Part shown: positions 23,734-31,592 of the stretch, piece after piece | How the letters are laid out: each line of letters starts with the position of its first letter | How positions within the stretch are numbered: position 1 is the stretch's first letter | NCBI RefSeq assembly: GCF_006439025.1 | Contig: NZ_RCYZ01000009.1 | Location: 63,868-127,867, forward strand | From: Hymenobacter nivis | GTDB lineage: Bacteria > Bacteroidota > Bacteroidia > Cytophagales > Hymenobacteraceae | Direction of reading: 5' to 3' | DNA length: 64,000 nucleotides | Program-made: the position numbers and the translations under genes | The notes under the pieces: generated by a model | Told to the model about the DNA's origin: nothing | The model's database searches: none | Seen by the model: only the letters and a program-made list of their open reading frames with translations

Positions 23734-23991
23734 ATGAAAAAATTCCTGTTCCTCGCCCTGGCTGCCGGTTCGCTCTCGTTCACCGCTTGCGACAGCAAGA
23801 AAGAAGATGCTATGGAAGCCCAAGGCGACGCCATCAAGGACGCCGGCGAAGCCAAAGCTGATGCCATGGAGAACAAGGCTGATGCCGTTCGTGACTCGGC
23901 CGATGCCAAAGGCGAAGCTGTAGGCGACCAGGCCGACAAAATGGACCCGGCCGCTGGCACCACCACCACCACGACCGAGGTGAAAAAGTAA
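23734..23991 (+). CDS. Small Ala/Asp/Lys-rich lipoprotein with 11-residue periodicity
   Basis: An 85-residue protein with a signal peptide and a probable lipobox ending FTAC (Cys20). After the Cys it is a low-complexity amphipathic sequence of repeating units such as GDAIKDAGEAK, ADAMENKADAV and GEAVGDQADKM, with an approximate 11-residue period, then a Thr-rich tail. Such sequences resemble LEA-like or YtxH/CsbD-type stress proteins and should form long amphipathic helices (inference). The start at 23734 is chosen over a longer frame because it gives a clean signal peptide. It follows der and is closed by a strong terminator. I do not know its role; envelope stress is one possibility. Confidence 0.85.
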   Translation: MKKFLFLALAAGSLSFTACDSKKEDAMEAQGDAIKDAGEAKADAMENKADAVRDSADAKGEAVGDQADKMDPAAGTTTTTTEVKK

Positions 23992-24014
23992 TTTCGGCTT
24001 TTGCCGGAATTGCA

Positions 24015-24047
24015 AAAGGCCGCTCCCTTCCGGGAGCGGCCTTTTTT
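24015..24047 (+). terminator. Terminator of the small lipoprotein gene
   Basis: AAAGGCCGCTCCC (24015-24027) pairs perfectly with GGGAGCGGCCTTT (24032-24044) around TTCC and is followed by T. Confidence 0.9.
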
Positions 24048-24100
24048 TGCTTTATAGCTTCCGCTTAAATGCTCGTGCGCGTGTAACCACGTGTAAAGGC

Positions 24101-24191
24101 CGTCATGCTGATCCTGCTAAAGCATCTCTACCACCGACTGATCTATTAATTACTGCCGCAGCAGAGATGCTTCGACAGGCTCAGTATAACG
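24101..24191. repeat. Palindromic dispersed repeat (REP/MITE-like)
   Basis: The left arm (24101-24129) begins CGTCATGCTGA and ends AAGCATCTCT. The right arm (24163-24191) is AGAGATGCTTCGACAGG then CTCAGTATAACG, i.e. the reverse complement of the same unit. The unit CGTCATGCTGA...CGAAGCAT recurs at 50969-50998. It is non-coding and lies between convergent transcripts. Confidence 0.7.
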
Positions 24192-24218
24192 TCTGTTTTA
24201 ATTATTTATAAAAAGTGC

Positions 24219-24614
24219 CTAAAGCGGCTCGCCGGCTACTTCGCCCGCTGGTGCCTCGCCCAGGGCCTGGCGCATGGCCGCGGCGTAGGCGGGCGTCAGC
24301 AATTCTTCGGCGTAGGCAGGGTAGGCAGCCACGGCCGCCGCGGTGAGCGAGGGGATGAAAACGCTGCGTGCCTCGGCATCGAGTGAGGCCAGGTGCAGCG
24401 GCAGCAGCACCCGTTTGGGCCCCGGGCCCCCCACAAATTGAGCGTCGAGGTAGCGAACCTGTTCGGCGTCGGCATCGACGAGCAGTTCCGACACGGTGCC
24501 TAGGGCTGTGCCCAGGGCCCCACGCACGGCCCAGCCGCGCACGTCGGGGTAGCCGTCGGCCACTTCAAAATCGGGCAAGTCGCGCAGGCGGCGCAGGTTG
24601 ATTGCGGGTTCCAT
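24219..24614 (-). CDS. PRC-barrel domain protein
   Basis: A 131-residue soluble protein. The segment GWAVRGALGTALGTVSELLVDADAEQVRYLDAQF (about residues 27-60; quoted here as the region, with Gly-Thr-Val-Ser-Glu-Leu-Leu-Val-Asp as core) is a PRC-barrel domain, named for the photosynthetic reaction-centre H subunit and also found in RimM and stress proteins. The C-terminal half is Ala-rich and helical. It follows its upstream partner by only 9 bases, so the two form an operon. PRC-barrel proteins often bind other macromolecules; the target here is not deducible. Confidence 0.82.
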   Translation of the reverse strand: MEPAINLRRLRDLPDFEVADGYPDVRGWAVRGALGTALGTVSELLVDADAEQVRYLDAQFVGGPGPKRVLLPLHLASLDAEARSVFIPSLTAAAVAAYPAYAEELLTPAYAAAMRQALGEAPAGEVAGEPL

Positions 24615-24623
24615 ACAGAAAAA

Positions 24624-25223
24624 TTAGGAAGCGGGCGGAAGGTTTTCGGCTTGGAGCAGGGCCCCCGCGGCTTGCAGAAAGGCGTGGTTCTGCTGCTGCT
24701 CGGCGCCGGCCTCGTCGCGGCCCGAGAGCTGCCCGGCCTGCTGCACCAAGCGCGCGGCCGCCTCGTCCAGGGCCGGGTAAGCGCGCTGCTGCATGGCGCG
24801 GAGCAGGTTGGCGGCGGCTACGAGGCCGGGGCGCAGGCTGGCCTGGGCATCGCCATCGGCCAAGCGGGCGGTGGCGCTGGTTAGGTTGTCGCGCTGCTCG
24901 CGCACAGCGGGGTCATCGCGCAGGTCGGCGCGGTCGGCTAGCGTGACCAGCTCCGATACCAGTAGCAGCAATTGGCCCTGGGTGGTGCGGGCATCGGGCG
25001 CGGCGTTGGGCACGGCAGCCGCGGTATCGGGAGGGGCCAGCGAATCGGTGGGCGCGGCCGGCGGGAGCGCGGCGGGCGCCTCAGTGGCGGGCGGGGCGGG
25101 CTCATCGGCCGGCGCGGGGCGCAGGTACCAGTACGCGCCCAAGGTGAGGGCCAGGGCGGCCAGGGCCACCAGCAACCAAGGGCTCAGCGGTTTTTTCTTG
25201 CGTTGGATAGGGATTTCGGCCAC
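24624..25223 (-). CDS. Membrane-anchored protein with Pro/Ala-rich linker, unknown function
   Basis: A 199-residue protein with a basic N-terminus (MAEIPIQRKKKPLSPW), one transmembrane segment (about residues 17-36), a Pro/Ala-rich linker (about 38-80) and a C-terminal Ala/Gln/Leu-rich helical domain. This layout suggests a bitopic inner-membrane protein with a periplasmic helical domain. No family is recognised. It is co-transcribed with the PRC-barrel gene downstream. The DNA is strongly GC-rich with long antisense frames, so those frames are shadows. Confidence 0.7.
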   Translation of the reverse strand: MAEIPIQRKKKPLSPWLLVALAALALTLGAYWYLRPAPADEPAPPATEAPAALPPAAPTDSLAPPDTAAAVPNAAPDARTTQGQLLLLVSELVTLADRADLRDDPAVREQRDNLTSATARLADGDAQASLRPGLVAAANLLRAMQQRAYPALDEAAARLVQQAGQLSGRDEAGAEQQQNHAFLQAAGALLQAENLPPAS

Positions 25224-25548
25224 GGCAGCAGGGGGGGTCAGGGGAAGATTGCGAGCCCTTCAACGCAAAAAAACGCAAACCAGCCGAGCCGCCCGCGCCG
25301 CCACCGGCCAGCTGGGGCCCCTGCCTGGCTTGCATGACTTAGAAAAGGCGGTGTTTCCGCACTCTTTGGCAGCCAAGCAGAGCGGCTTCGCCCCCACCTC
25401 ATCCCTTGGGTTGCCGGTCCTGCAACTGCGAGGGGCCGGGGCGCACCACTTGTGGCGCTGGGCCCCGGGGGCCCCGGCGGGCAGGCAAAGTCTGCGGTTC
25501 CTCTATATTGCCTGCTATCCTTCTTCCCGGCTCTGCTTTCCACCCGCC
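25224..25548. other. Intergenic region between divergent genes, no assigned content
   Basis: This 325-base stretch lies between the divergent genes starting at 25223 (minus) and 25549 (plus). I see no TAnnTTTG box, hairpin, tRNA or credible open frame beyond GC-rich shadows; it contains two GGGGCCCC-type words (25315-25323 and about 25460-25475). Confidence 0.5.
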
Positions 25549-26535
25549 ATGCCTACTCCTACCGAGCACATTCTGGCCGACCTCCAGGCCCGGGGCCTAC
25601 TCCCGCCCGCCCAGGCCGCCGCCCTGGCCAGCTACGAGCACCAACGCCCGTTTTCGCTGCACTACGAGCTGCGGGCCCTGCTTTACCTCGGCGTTACGCT
25701 GCTCAGTGGGGGCCTGGGGGTGCTTGTTTACCAGAACATTGATCAGCTTGGGCACGGCGTAATAGTAGCCGGCATAGGAATCCTCACGGTGGTTTGCCTG
25801 GGCTATGCCGCCCGGCACCGGCCGGCGTTTACGTGGGGCCAGGCTCCCAGCCCGGGCCTGCTGCCCGAGTACCTGCTGCTGCTCGGCTGCCTGCTGTTTC
25901 TGGCGCTGGAGGGCTACTTGCAGGCGCAGTACCAACTGTTTGGCACCCGCTACGGGCTGGCCGCGGCGCTGCCCACGGTGCTGTTTTTCGGCATTGCCTA
26001 TGGGTTCGACCACCGGGGCGTGCTCTCGCTGGCCATCACGGCGCTGGCTTCGTGGGTGGGCGTGAGCGCAGCCCCGCTGGCCGCCTTCACCCAGTACGAT
26101 TTTGCGGCCGCGGCCCTGAGCATCCCGGCCGCGGGCTTGGGCCTGGGGCTGCTAGCCGTGGGCCTGTGGTCGGACGTGACGCGGCACAAAGCCCATTTTG
26201 CGTTTACTTATATATCACTGGGCGGCAACCTGGCCCTGTTTGCCCTCACTGCCAGCCTGTTTTCGGCCTACAGCTTACCGCACGCCGTGGCCCTGCCGCT
26301 GCTGCTGGCCGTGTGCGCCAGCTTGGTGTGGTACGCCCGCCGCAGCCAGTCATACCTGTTCCTGCTGATGGGCGCAGTCTTTGGGTACATTGGCGTCACG
26401 TACTTACTATACGAGGTGCTGGGCACAGAAATTGGCTTTTTGGTGGGCACGCTGTACTTCCCGGCCAGCGCCATTGGGGTAGTGATGCTGCTAATCAACA
26501 TGAAGCGCCTGCTGAATATTACGCCCAAGCCATGA
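25549..26535 (+). CDS. DUF2157-type polytopic membrane protein
   Basis: A 328-residue protein. Its N-terminal cytoplasmic segment HILADLQARGLLPPAQAAAL then YELRALLYLGVTLL resembles the start of DUF2157 membrane proteins. About eight hydrophobic segments follow, ending in NMKRLLNITPKP. The function of DUF2157 is unknown. The ATG at 25549 is chosen because upstream codons of the same frame run through GC-rich non-coding sequence. Its last bases overlap the next gene by the ATGA tetranucleotide, so the two proteins are almost certainly translationally coupled. Confidence 0.8.
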   Translation: MPTPTEHILADLQARGLLPPAQAAALASYEHQRPFSLHYELRALLYLGVTLLSGGLGVLVYQNIDQLGHGVIVAGIGILTVVCLGYAARHRPAFTWGQAPSPGLLPEYLLLLGCLLFLALEGYLQAQYQLFGTRYGLAAALPTVLFFGIAYGFDHRGVLSLAITALASWVGVSAAPLAAFTQYDFAAAALSIPAAGLGLGLLAVGLWSDVTRHKAHFAFTYISLGGNLALFALTASLFSAYSLPHAVALPLLLAVCASLVWYARRSQSYLFLLMGAVFGYIGVTYLLYEVLGTEIGFLVGTLYFPASAIGVVMLLINMKRLLNITPKP

Positions 26536-27725
26536 GCTTCAAAGCCTATCCTACCACTTGGGCCCTGCACGAGGCCGTGCGGGCCGCCGCCACGCGCTGG
26601 CACCGGCGGCAATTGCTCACCGATGCCCAGCAGGTTGCCATTGAAGCCGCGTACCCGCTTGATTTTTTTCGGCCGGGCTGGCTGTTGCGCCTGGTATTGT
26701 TCATTTTCACGGGCATCGGCTGCGCCACGGCCACGGGCTTCTTGCTGATGGCAACGGACACCCTCGACAGCCAGTTTAGCATTGCCACTGGCAGCATAAT
26801 ATGCGCTATTGGCAGCCTGGCAACGCTGGAGCTGACCATTAAAAACACCAAGCCTTACCACGCAGGTTACGACAACGCCCTGCTGTACGCCGCCTTGCTG
26901 GCCCTGCTGTTTCTGGGAGCGGAAGCGCTGCAACTCCTCGTGGGCACCCCGGATTTGGGCGACATCACCGACCCGCCGATGCGGCCGCTGCTGCTGTTTG
27001 CCGGGGCCCTGCTGGCGGCTGCCACCGTGCGCTACGCCGACCGGGGCGTGGCTGCGGCCGGCTTCGCCACGGGCCTGCTGCTGCTCGCCAACCTGGTGCT
27101 GCCGTACGCACTGGGGCGGGCGCTGCTCCCATTTTTGCTGATGCTGGCTGCAGCTGGCACCGGCTGGCTGGTGCGCCACCTGGCCCGGCGGCCCGATTAT
27201 TTCTACTACCGCACCTGCCTGCAAACTGTGAAAGCCCTGGCGCTGGCCACCTTTTACCTGGGCGGCAACTACCTGGTGGTGCGCGAAGGCAACGCCGCCA
27301 TCGGCCACTTGCCCGTCGCTCCGCAAATTCCCTTCGCCCCGCTGTTCTACGCCTTCACCGCCTGCATTCCGCTGGCTTATATATACTACGGGCTGCGCCG
27401 CCACGACCGTTTGGTGCTGGTAGCGGGCTTGTTGGCGGCGGCTTTTTCTGTGTTTACGCTGCGCTACTACCGCACGCTGCTGCCCCCAGCCGTGGCCGCT
27501 ACCCTGGCCGGGGCCCTACTACTGGCCGCGGCGGCGGCCGCGCTGCGTTACCTGCGCACCCCGCGCCACGGCCTCACCGAGGCCCCCGGCGATGAAGCCG
27601 CCCCGCTCTTTAATCTAGAGTCGCTCGCGGTGGCGCAGTACAACGCGCCAGGCCCAGCCCCGGCGGCCGGCTTCAGCTTTGGGGGCGGCGACTCGGGCGG
27701 TGGCGGGGCCACCGGGCAGTTTTGA
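26532..27725 (+). CDS. Polytopic membrane protein with Gly-rich C-terminal tail
   Basis: A 397-residue protein overlapping its partner by 4 bases. The N-terminal 55 residues are soluble (MSFKAYPTTWALHEAVRAAA...), followed by about nine to ten hydrophobic segments and a cytoplasmic-looking tail ending FSFGGGDSGGGGATGQF. Gly-rich tails of this kind occur in TPM-domain (Psb32-like) envelope proteins, though that domain is absent here. Together with the preceding gene it probably forms a two-subunit membrane complex (inference). Its stop lies 3 bases from the stop of the convergent cysteine desulfurase gene, with no room for a separate terminator. Function unknown. Confidence 0.78.
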   Translation: MSFKAYPTTWALHEAVRAAATRWHRRQLLTDAQQVAIEAAYPLDFFRPGWLLRLVLFIFTGIGCATATGFLLMATDTLDSQFSIATGSIICAIGSLATLELTIKNTKPYHAGYDNALLYAALLALLFLGAEALQLLVGTPDLGDITDPPMRPLLLFAGALLAAATVRYADRGVAAAGFATGLLLLANLVLPYALGRALLPFLLMLAAAGTGWLVRHLARRPDYFYYRTCLQTVKALALATFYLGGNYLVVREGNAAIGHLPVAPQIPFAPLFYAFTACIPLAYIYYGLRRHDRLVLVAGLLAAAFSVFTLRYYRTLLPPAVAATLAGALLLAAAAAALRYLRTPRHGLTEAPGDEAAPLFNLESLAVAQYNAPGPAPAAGFSFGGGDSGGGGATGQF

Positions 27726-27728
27726 GGG

Positions 27729-28871
27729 CTACGCGCCCACCGGCTGGTACAGTTTGGCTAGCTGTGCCACGGCGTAGTCCACCTCGTCGGCGGTGTTCAT
27801 TTTACTGAGCGAAAAGCGTACCGTGGCCCGGTCGGGGTTGGTGCCCAAGGCCTCTAGCACGTGCGAGCCGGCTTGGGCCCCGCTGGTGCACGCCGAGCCC
27901 CCCGAGGCTGATATCTTGCTGATATCGAGGTTAAAGAGCAACATTTCGCTAATGGCCGACGGTGGCAAGCTCACGCTGAGCACCGTGTAAAGGCTCGCGT
28001 CGGCCTCAGCCGAGCAGCCGTTAAACTGCACATCGGCCACTTGGGCCCGCAACTGCGCAATGAAGCGGTCTTTCAGCCCCTGCACATGGGCACGGTGGGC
28101 CCCCATATCGCGGTAGGCAATCTCCAGAGCCTTGGCTAGGCCCACGATGCCGTACACGTTTTCGGTGCCTGCCCGCACGTTGCGCTCCTGCGAGCCCCCG
28201 TGGATGAACGGCACCGACTGCGTTCCCGGCCGGGTGTACAGAAACCCTACCCCTTTAGGCCCGTGGAACTTATGCGCCGAACCAACCAGAAAGTGGTTTT
28301 GCAGCGCCTGCACGTTGTGCCGGTAGTGGCCCATCGTCTGCACCGTATCGGTGTGGAAAATGGCGTCGTGCCGGGCGCACAGGGCCCCAATGGCTTCGAT
28401 GTCGTTGAGGTTACCAATTTCATTGTTGCCGTGCATCAGGCTCACCAGGGTGCGCGGATGCGTAGTCAGTAGCTCGTCGAGGTGCCCCAGGTCGAGGCGG
28501 CCCTGGGCATCGTGGCGCACGTAGCTCAGCGCCACCTCGCCGGTTTTAGCCAAGGCTTGCATCGGGTGCAGCACCGCGTGGTGCTCGAGCGGCGACGTAA
28601 TGGCATGGCGCAGCCCCAGGGCCCGCACGCTGCCGAAGATGGCCGCATTGTCGGCCTCGGTGCCGCCGCTGGTGAAAGAAATTTCGGCCGGGGCCGCCCC
28701 GAGCAGGTGGGCCACGGTCTTGCGCGCGTTTTCGAGGGCGGCGCGCACCTGGCGCCCCGGCCCGTGCAAGCTGCTGGGGTTGCCGAAGTGCTGGCCCAAA
28801 AAGGGCAGCATGGCCTCCAGCACTTCAGGGTCGAGGGGCGTGGTGGCGGCGTTGTCGAAGTAAGCGTGCAT
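27729..28871 (-). CDS. Cysteine desulfurase (NifS/IscS class)
   Basis: A 380-residue PLP enzyme that removes sulfur from cysteine for Fe-S cluster or tRNA thiolation. YFDNAATTPLDPEVLEAML at the start, FTSGGTEADNAAI, GSAHKFHGPKGVGFLY with the PLP Lys, and SGGSACTSGAQAGSHVL with the catalytic Cys on a short loop identify a class I IscS/NifS-type enzyme rather than SufS. No iscU or other Fe-S gene is adjacent, so the sulfur acceptor is unknown. It is transcribed on the minus strand after glmM, separated by an inverted-repeat island. Confidence 0.93.
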   Translation of the reverse strand: MHAYFDNAATTPLDPEVLEAMLPFLGQHFGNPSSLHGPGRQVRAALENARKTVAHLLGAAPAEISFTSGGTEADNAAIFGSVRALGLRHAITSPLEHHAVLHPMQALAKTGEVALSYVRHDAQGRLDLGHLDELLTTHPRTLVSLMHGNNEIGNLNDIEAIGALCARHDAIFHTDTVQTMGHYRHNVQALQNHFLVGSAHKFHGPKGVGFLYTRPGTQSVPFIHGGSQERNVRAGTENVYGIVGLAKALEIAYRDMGAHRAHVQGLKDRFIAQLRAQVADVQFNGCSAEADASLYTVLSVSLPPSAISEMLLFNLDISKISASGGSACTSGAQAGSHVLEALGTNPDRATVRFSLSKMNTADEVDYAVAQLAKLYQPVGA

Positions 28872-28879
28872 CTGTAAAA

Positions 28880-28973
28880 CGATTAATAGTAATTAATAGT
28901 GAGCGGCCGGCGACCAGAAAGCCTGCCCAGGGGCCCCTTGCCGGCCGCCGGCCGCTCGCCAATAATTAATTGC
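28880..28973. repeat. Intergenic inverted repeat built from ATTAATAGT words (island C)
   Basis: ATTAATAGTAATTAATAGT then GAGCGGCCGGC (28901-28911) faces GCCGGCCGCTC (28947-28957) then AATAATTAATT. The G/C arms are 11 bases and perfect, and the AT-rich words flank them symmetrically. It abuts the glmM stop (minus strand) and could act as its terminator. Confidence 0.6.
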
Positions 28974-30371
28974 TTAGGCCTTCACGGCAATAATTTCCTT
29001 GATGTCCGCAATAATTTTTTGCGCCAGATAGTCGGCCGTGCTATTCGATTCCGACTCGGCGTAGATGCGGATAATGGGCTCGGTGTTGGATTTGCGCAGG
29101 TGCACCCATTCTTTATCAAACTCGATTTTAACGCCGTCGATGGTATTCACCGGCTGGTTGGCGTAGCGCTTTTCCATTTGCACCAGCACCTCGTCGGTAT
29201 CAATTTCTGGGGTCAGCTCGATCTTGTTCTTAGAAATAAAATAACTTGGGTACGACGCCCGCAGTCGCGACGTGGTAAGGCCTGACTTGGCCAAGTGCGT
29301 CAGAAACAGCGCAATACCCACCAGCGCGTCGCGCCCGTAGTGCAGCTCTGGGTAAATAATGCCACCGTTGCCCTCGCCGCCAATTACGGCCCCGGTTTCC
29401 TTCATTTTGGTCACCACGTTCACCTCGCCCACGGCGGCGGCGGCGTACTGGCCCCCGCGCCGCTCCGTCACGTCGCGCAGGGCCCGGGTGCTGCTCAGGT
29501 TGCTCACGGTGTTGCCACCGCCCAAGGCCCCCAGCACGTAGTCGGCCACGGCCACCAGCGTGTATTCTTCGCCAAACATCTCGCCGTTTTCGCTCACCAG
29601 GGCTAGGCGGTCCACGTCGGGGTCCACCACGATGCCGAGGTCAAACGAGCCTTTTTCCAGCACCTTGGCAATGTCGCGCAGGTGCTCGGGCAGCGGCTCG
29701 GGGTTGTGGGCGAAATCGCCGGTGGGCTCGCAGTGCAGCTTTTCCACAGTCGTCACGCCCAGGGCCGCCAGCAACTTCGGTACGGCAAAGCCCCCCGACG
29801 AGTTCACGGCGTCCACTACCACCCGGAAATTGCGGGCCCGCACAGCCGCCACATCCACCAGCGGCAGGGCCACCACAGCCGCAATGTGCTGGGCCAGGAA
29901 ATCGTCGTCGGTGGTGTACTGCCCCAGCTTGGTAACGGGCGCGAAATCAAAATCCTCGCTTTCGGCAATGGCCAGTACTTGCTGCCCCGCAGCATCGGAA
30001 AGAAACTCGCCGTCGGCGTTGAGCAGCTTCAGCGCGTTCCACTGCTTGGGGTTGTGCGAGGCGGTGAGGATTATGCCCCCGGCCGCCTGCTTGGCAGTCA
30101 CCGCCATCTCCACGGTGGGCGTGGTACTCAGGCCCAGGTCCACCACGTCGAGGCCGAGGCCTTGCAATGTAGCGGCCACCAGCTGGCTCACCACGGCGCC
30201 CGAAATGCGGGCGTCGCGGCCGATAACAACCGTGCGCGCCGCCGTGGGCTGCATCATCACCCACGTGCCGTAAGCGGCGGCATATTTTACTACGTCGAGG
30301 GGAGTAAGGCCTTGGCCGACCGGGCCGCCGATGGTACCGCGAATGCCGGAGATAGATTTGATGAGCGTCAC
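28974..30371 (-). CDS. glmM: Phosphoglucosamine mutase (phosphohexomutase family)
   Basis: A 465-residue alpha-D-phosphohexomutase. The active-site phosphoserine lies in ILTASHNPKQWNALKLL near residue 102, the metal loop VVDPDVDRLALV near 248, the sugar-binding loop GGEGNGGIIYP in domain 3 and SNTEPIIRIYAES in domain 4. In Bacteroidota this protein is the accepted GlmM, converting glucosamine-6-phosphate to glucosamine-1-phosphate for UDP-GlcNAc; phosphomannomutase activity cannot be excluded. The start is set at the GTG at 30371 (VTLIKSISGIRGTIGG) because the family begins there; the 12 upstream codons run through the promoter region shared with mazG. Confidence 0.88.
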   Translation of the reverse strand: MTLIKSISGIRGTIGGPVGQGLTPLDVVKYAAAYGTWVMMQPTAARTVVIGRDARISGAVVSQLVAATLQGLGLDVVDLGLSTTPTVEMAVTAKQAAGGIILTASHNPKQWNALKLLNADGEFLSDAAGQQVLAIAESEDFDFAPVTKLGQYTTDDDFLAQHIAAVVALPLVDVAAVRARNFRVVVDAVNSSGGFAVPKLLAALGVTTVEKLHCEPTGDFAHNPEPLPEHLRDIAKVLEKGSFDLGIVVDPDVDRLALVSENGEMFGEEYTLVAVADYVLGALGGGNTVSNLSSTRALRDVTERRGGQYAAAAVGEVNVVTKMKETGAVIGGEGNGGIIYPELHYGRDALVGIALFLTHLAKSGLTTSRLRASYPSYFISKNKIELTPEIDTDEVLVQMEKRYANQPVNTIDGVKIEFDKEWVHLRKSNTEPIIRIYAESESNSTADYLAQKIIADIKEIIAVKA

Positions 30372-30434
30372 TGAATTATGAATATAATGGGGCGTAAAAA
30401 TACGCAACTACGCCGGGTTGGCCCCGGTTCGGGC

Positions 30435-30442
30435 TATCTTTG
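30435..30442 (+). promoter_or_regulatory. Candidate -7 box of mazG, probably leaderless
   Basis: TATCTTTG fits TAnnTTTG. It ends 5 bases before the mazG ATG at 30448, so transcription would start at or within a base or two of the start codon. Confidence 0.5.
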
Positions 30443-30447
30443 AAACG

Positions 30448-31314
30448 ATGGAAAACCACCCGCCTGCCCTTGGGGCCCTGCTGGGGCCCACCCGCCGCCC
30501 GGCCCAATTAGCGGCTTTCGGCCGCCTACTCGACGTGCTTGACCGCCTGCGCACCGAATGTCCTTGGGATAAAAAACAAACTTTACAGAGCCTGCGCCAC
30601 CTCACCATTGAGGAAACGTACGAAATCAGCGACGCCATTCTGCGCGACGACCTGCCCGATTTGAAGAAGGAGTTGGGCGACGTGATGCTGCACCTGCTGT
30701 TCTACGCCCGCATCGCCGCCGAGCAGGGCGTGTTCGACATTGCCGACGCCCTCAACGCCCAGTGCGAAAAGCTCATTTTCCGCCACCCGCACATCTACGG
30801 CGACGCCCAGGCCGCTGACGAAGCCGCCGTAAAGCGCAACTGGGAGCAGCTAAAGCTGCAAGAGAAGGGCAACGCCGGCGTGCTGAGCGGTGTGCCCGTG
30901 TCGCTGCCCGCCCTCGTCAAGGCCATGCGCATCCAGGAAAAAGCGCGCGGGGCCGGCTTTGATTGGGACGAGCCGGCTCAGGTGTGGGCTAAGGTGCAGG
31001 AGGAGCTCGGCGAGTTTGGCGATGAGTACGGCCACGGGCAGCCTGACCAAATGCAGGCCGAGCGCGCCGCCAATGAATTCGGCGATCTTTTATTTTCACT
31101 CGTCAACTTTGCCCGCTTTGCCGGCATCAACCCTGAGGAAGCCTTGGAGCGTACCAACCGCAAGTTTATCAACCGCTTCCAGCATATGGAAGGAGCTACC
31201 GCCACCGCTGGCCACCGCCTCGCCGATTTGTCTTTATCCCAGATGAACGAGTATTGGGAAGCGGCAAAACGCCAGCTGACAGCCCCAGCTATTGCTTCTT
31301 CCGCAAAAAAATAG
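30448..31314 (+). CDS. mazG: Nucleoside triphosphate pyrophosphohydrolase MazG
   Basis: A 288-residue protein with two MazG domains. The first carries CPWDKKQTLQSLRHLTIEETYE and KKELGDVMLHLLF, the second VQEELGEFGDE and ANEFGDLLFSLVNFAR; the ExxE and ExxD residues that bind magnesium are present in both. It hydrolyses NTPs to NMP and pyrophosphate, sanitising the nucleotide pool, and in E. coli lowers ppGpp under starvation. The ATG at 30448 is preferred to an upstream in-frame start because a TATCTTTG box lies directly before it. It is divergent from glmM. Confidence 0.92.
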   Translation: MENHPPALGALLGPTRRPAQLAAFGRLLDVLDRLRTECPWDKKQTLQSLRHLTIEETYEISDAILRDDLPDLKKELGDVMLHLLFYARIAAEQGVFDIADALNAQCEKLIFRHPHIYGDAQAADEAAVKRNWEQLKLQEKGNAGVLSGVPVSLPALVKAMRIQEKARGAGFDWDEPAQVWAKVQEELGEFGDEYGHGQPDQMQAERAANEFGDLLFSLVNFARFAGINPEEALERTNRKFINRFQHMEGATATAGHRLADLSLSQMNEYWEAAKRQLTAPAIASSAKK

Positions 31315-31366
31315 CTTTCTTGCACACCTCAACCGAGTGCTGCAAGGCTGCTCAAACGGTTTTTTC

Positions 31367-31398
31367 TTTGGCTGCGCCAAAGATTTTGGTTAGGTTTG
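31367..31398 (+). promoter_or_regulatory. Candidate promoter of the exbB-tonB operon
   Basis: TTTG at 31367-31370, 20 bases, then TAGGTTTG at 31391-31398: the best match in the window to the full Bacteroidota consensus. The leader to the exbB ATG would be about 190 bases. Confidence 0.65.
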
Positions 31399-31592
31399 TC
31401 CAGCTGAATAATCGTTTGTCTTACTTCTAGCGTCGGCTCTTTCTCTTCTGTACTTCGTTCCGGGGCCTTCAATCCCTCGTCTGGCTCAGGCAGGTTCGCT
31501 TCCATTTTTTTGTTTAGCTCGACTTAGCTTTTTCCTTTTTTTTCTTTAATTTTTACCTCTTCCCAACCCCCCAACCCAAACCTTTCGGAATA

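Noticed and set aside
24793..26535. Long plus-strand frame of 580 residues before the DUF2157-type gene
   Set aside because: The N-terminal 250 residues are a shadow of the minus-strand membrane-anchored gene and of non-coding DNA; the membrane protein starts at 25549.
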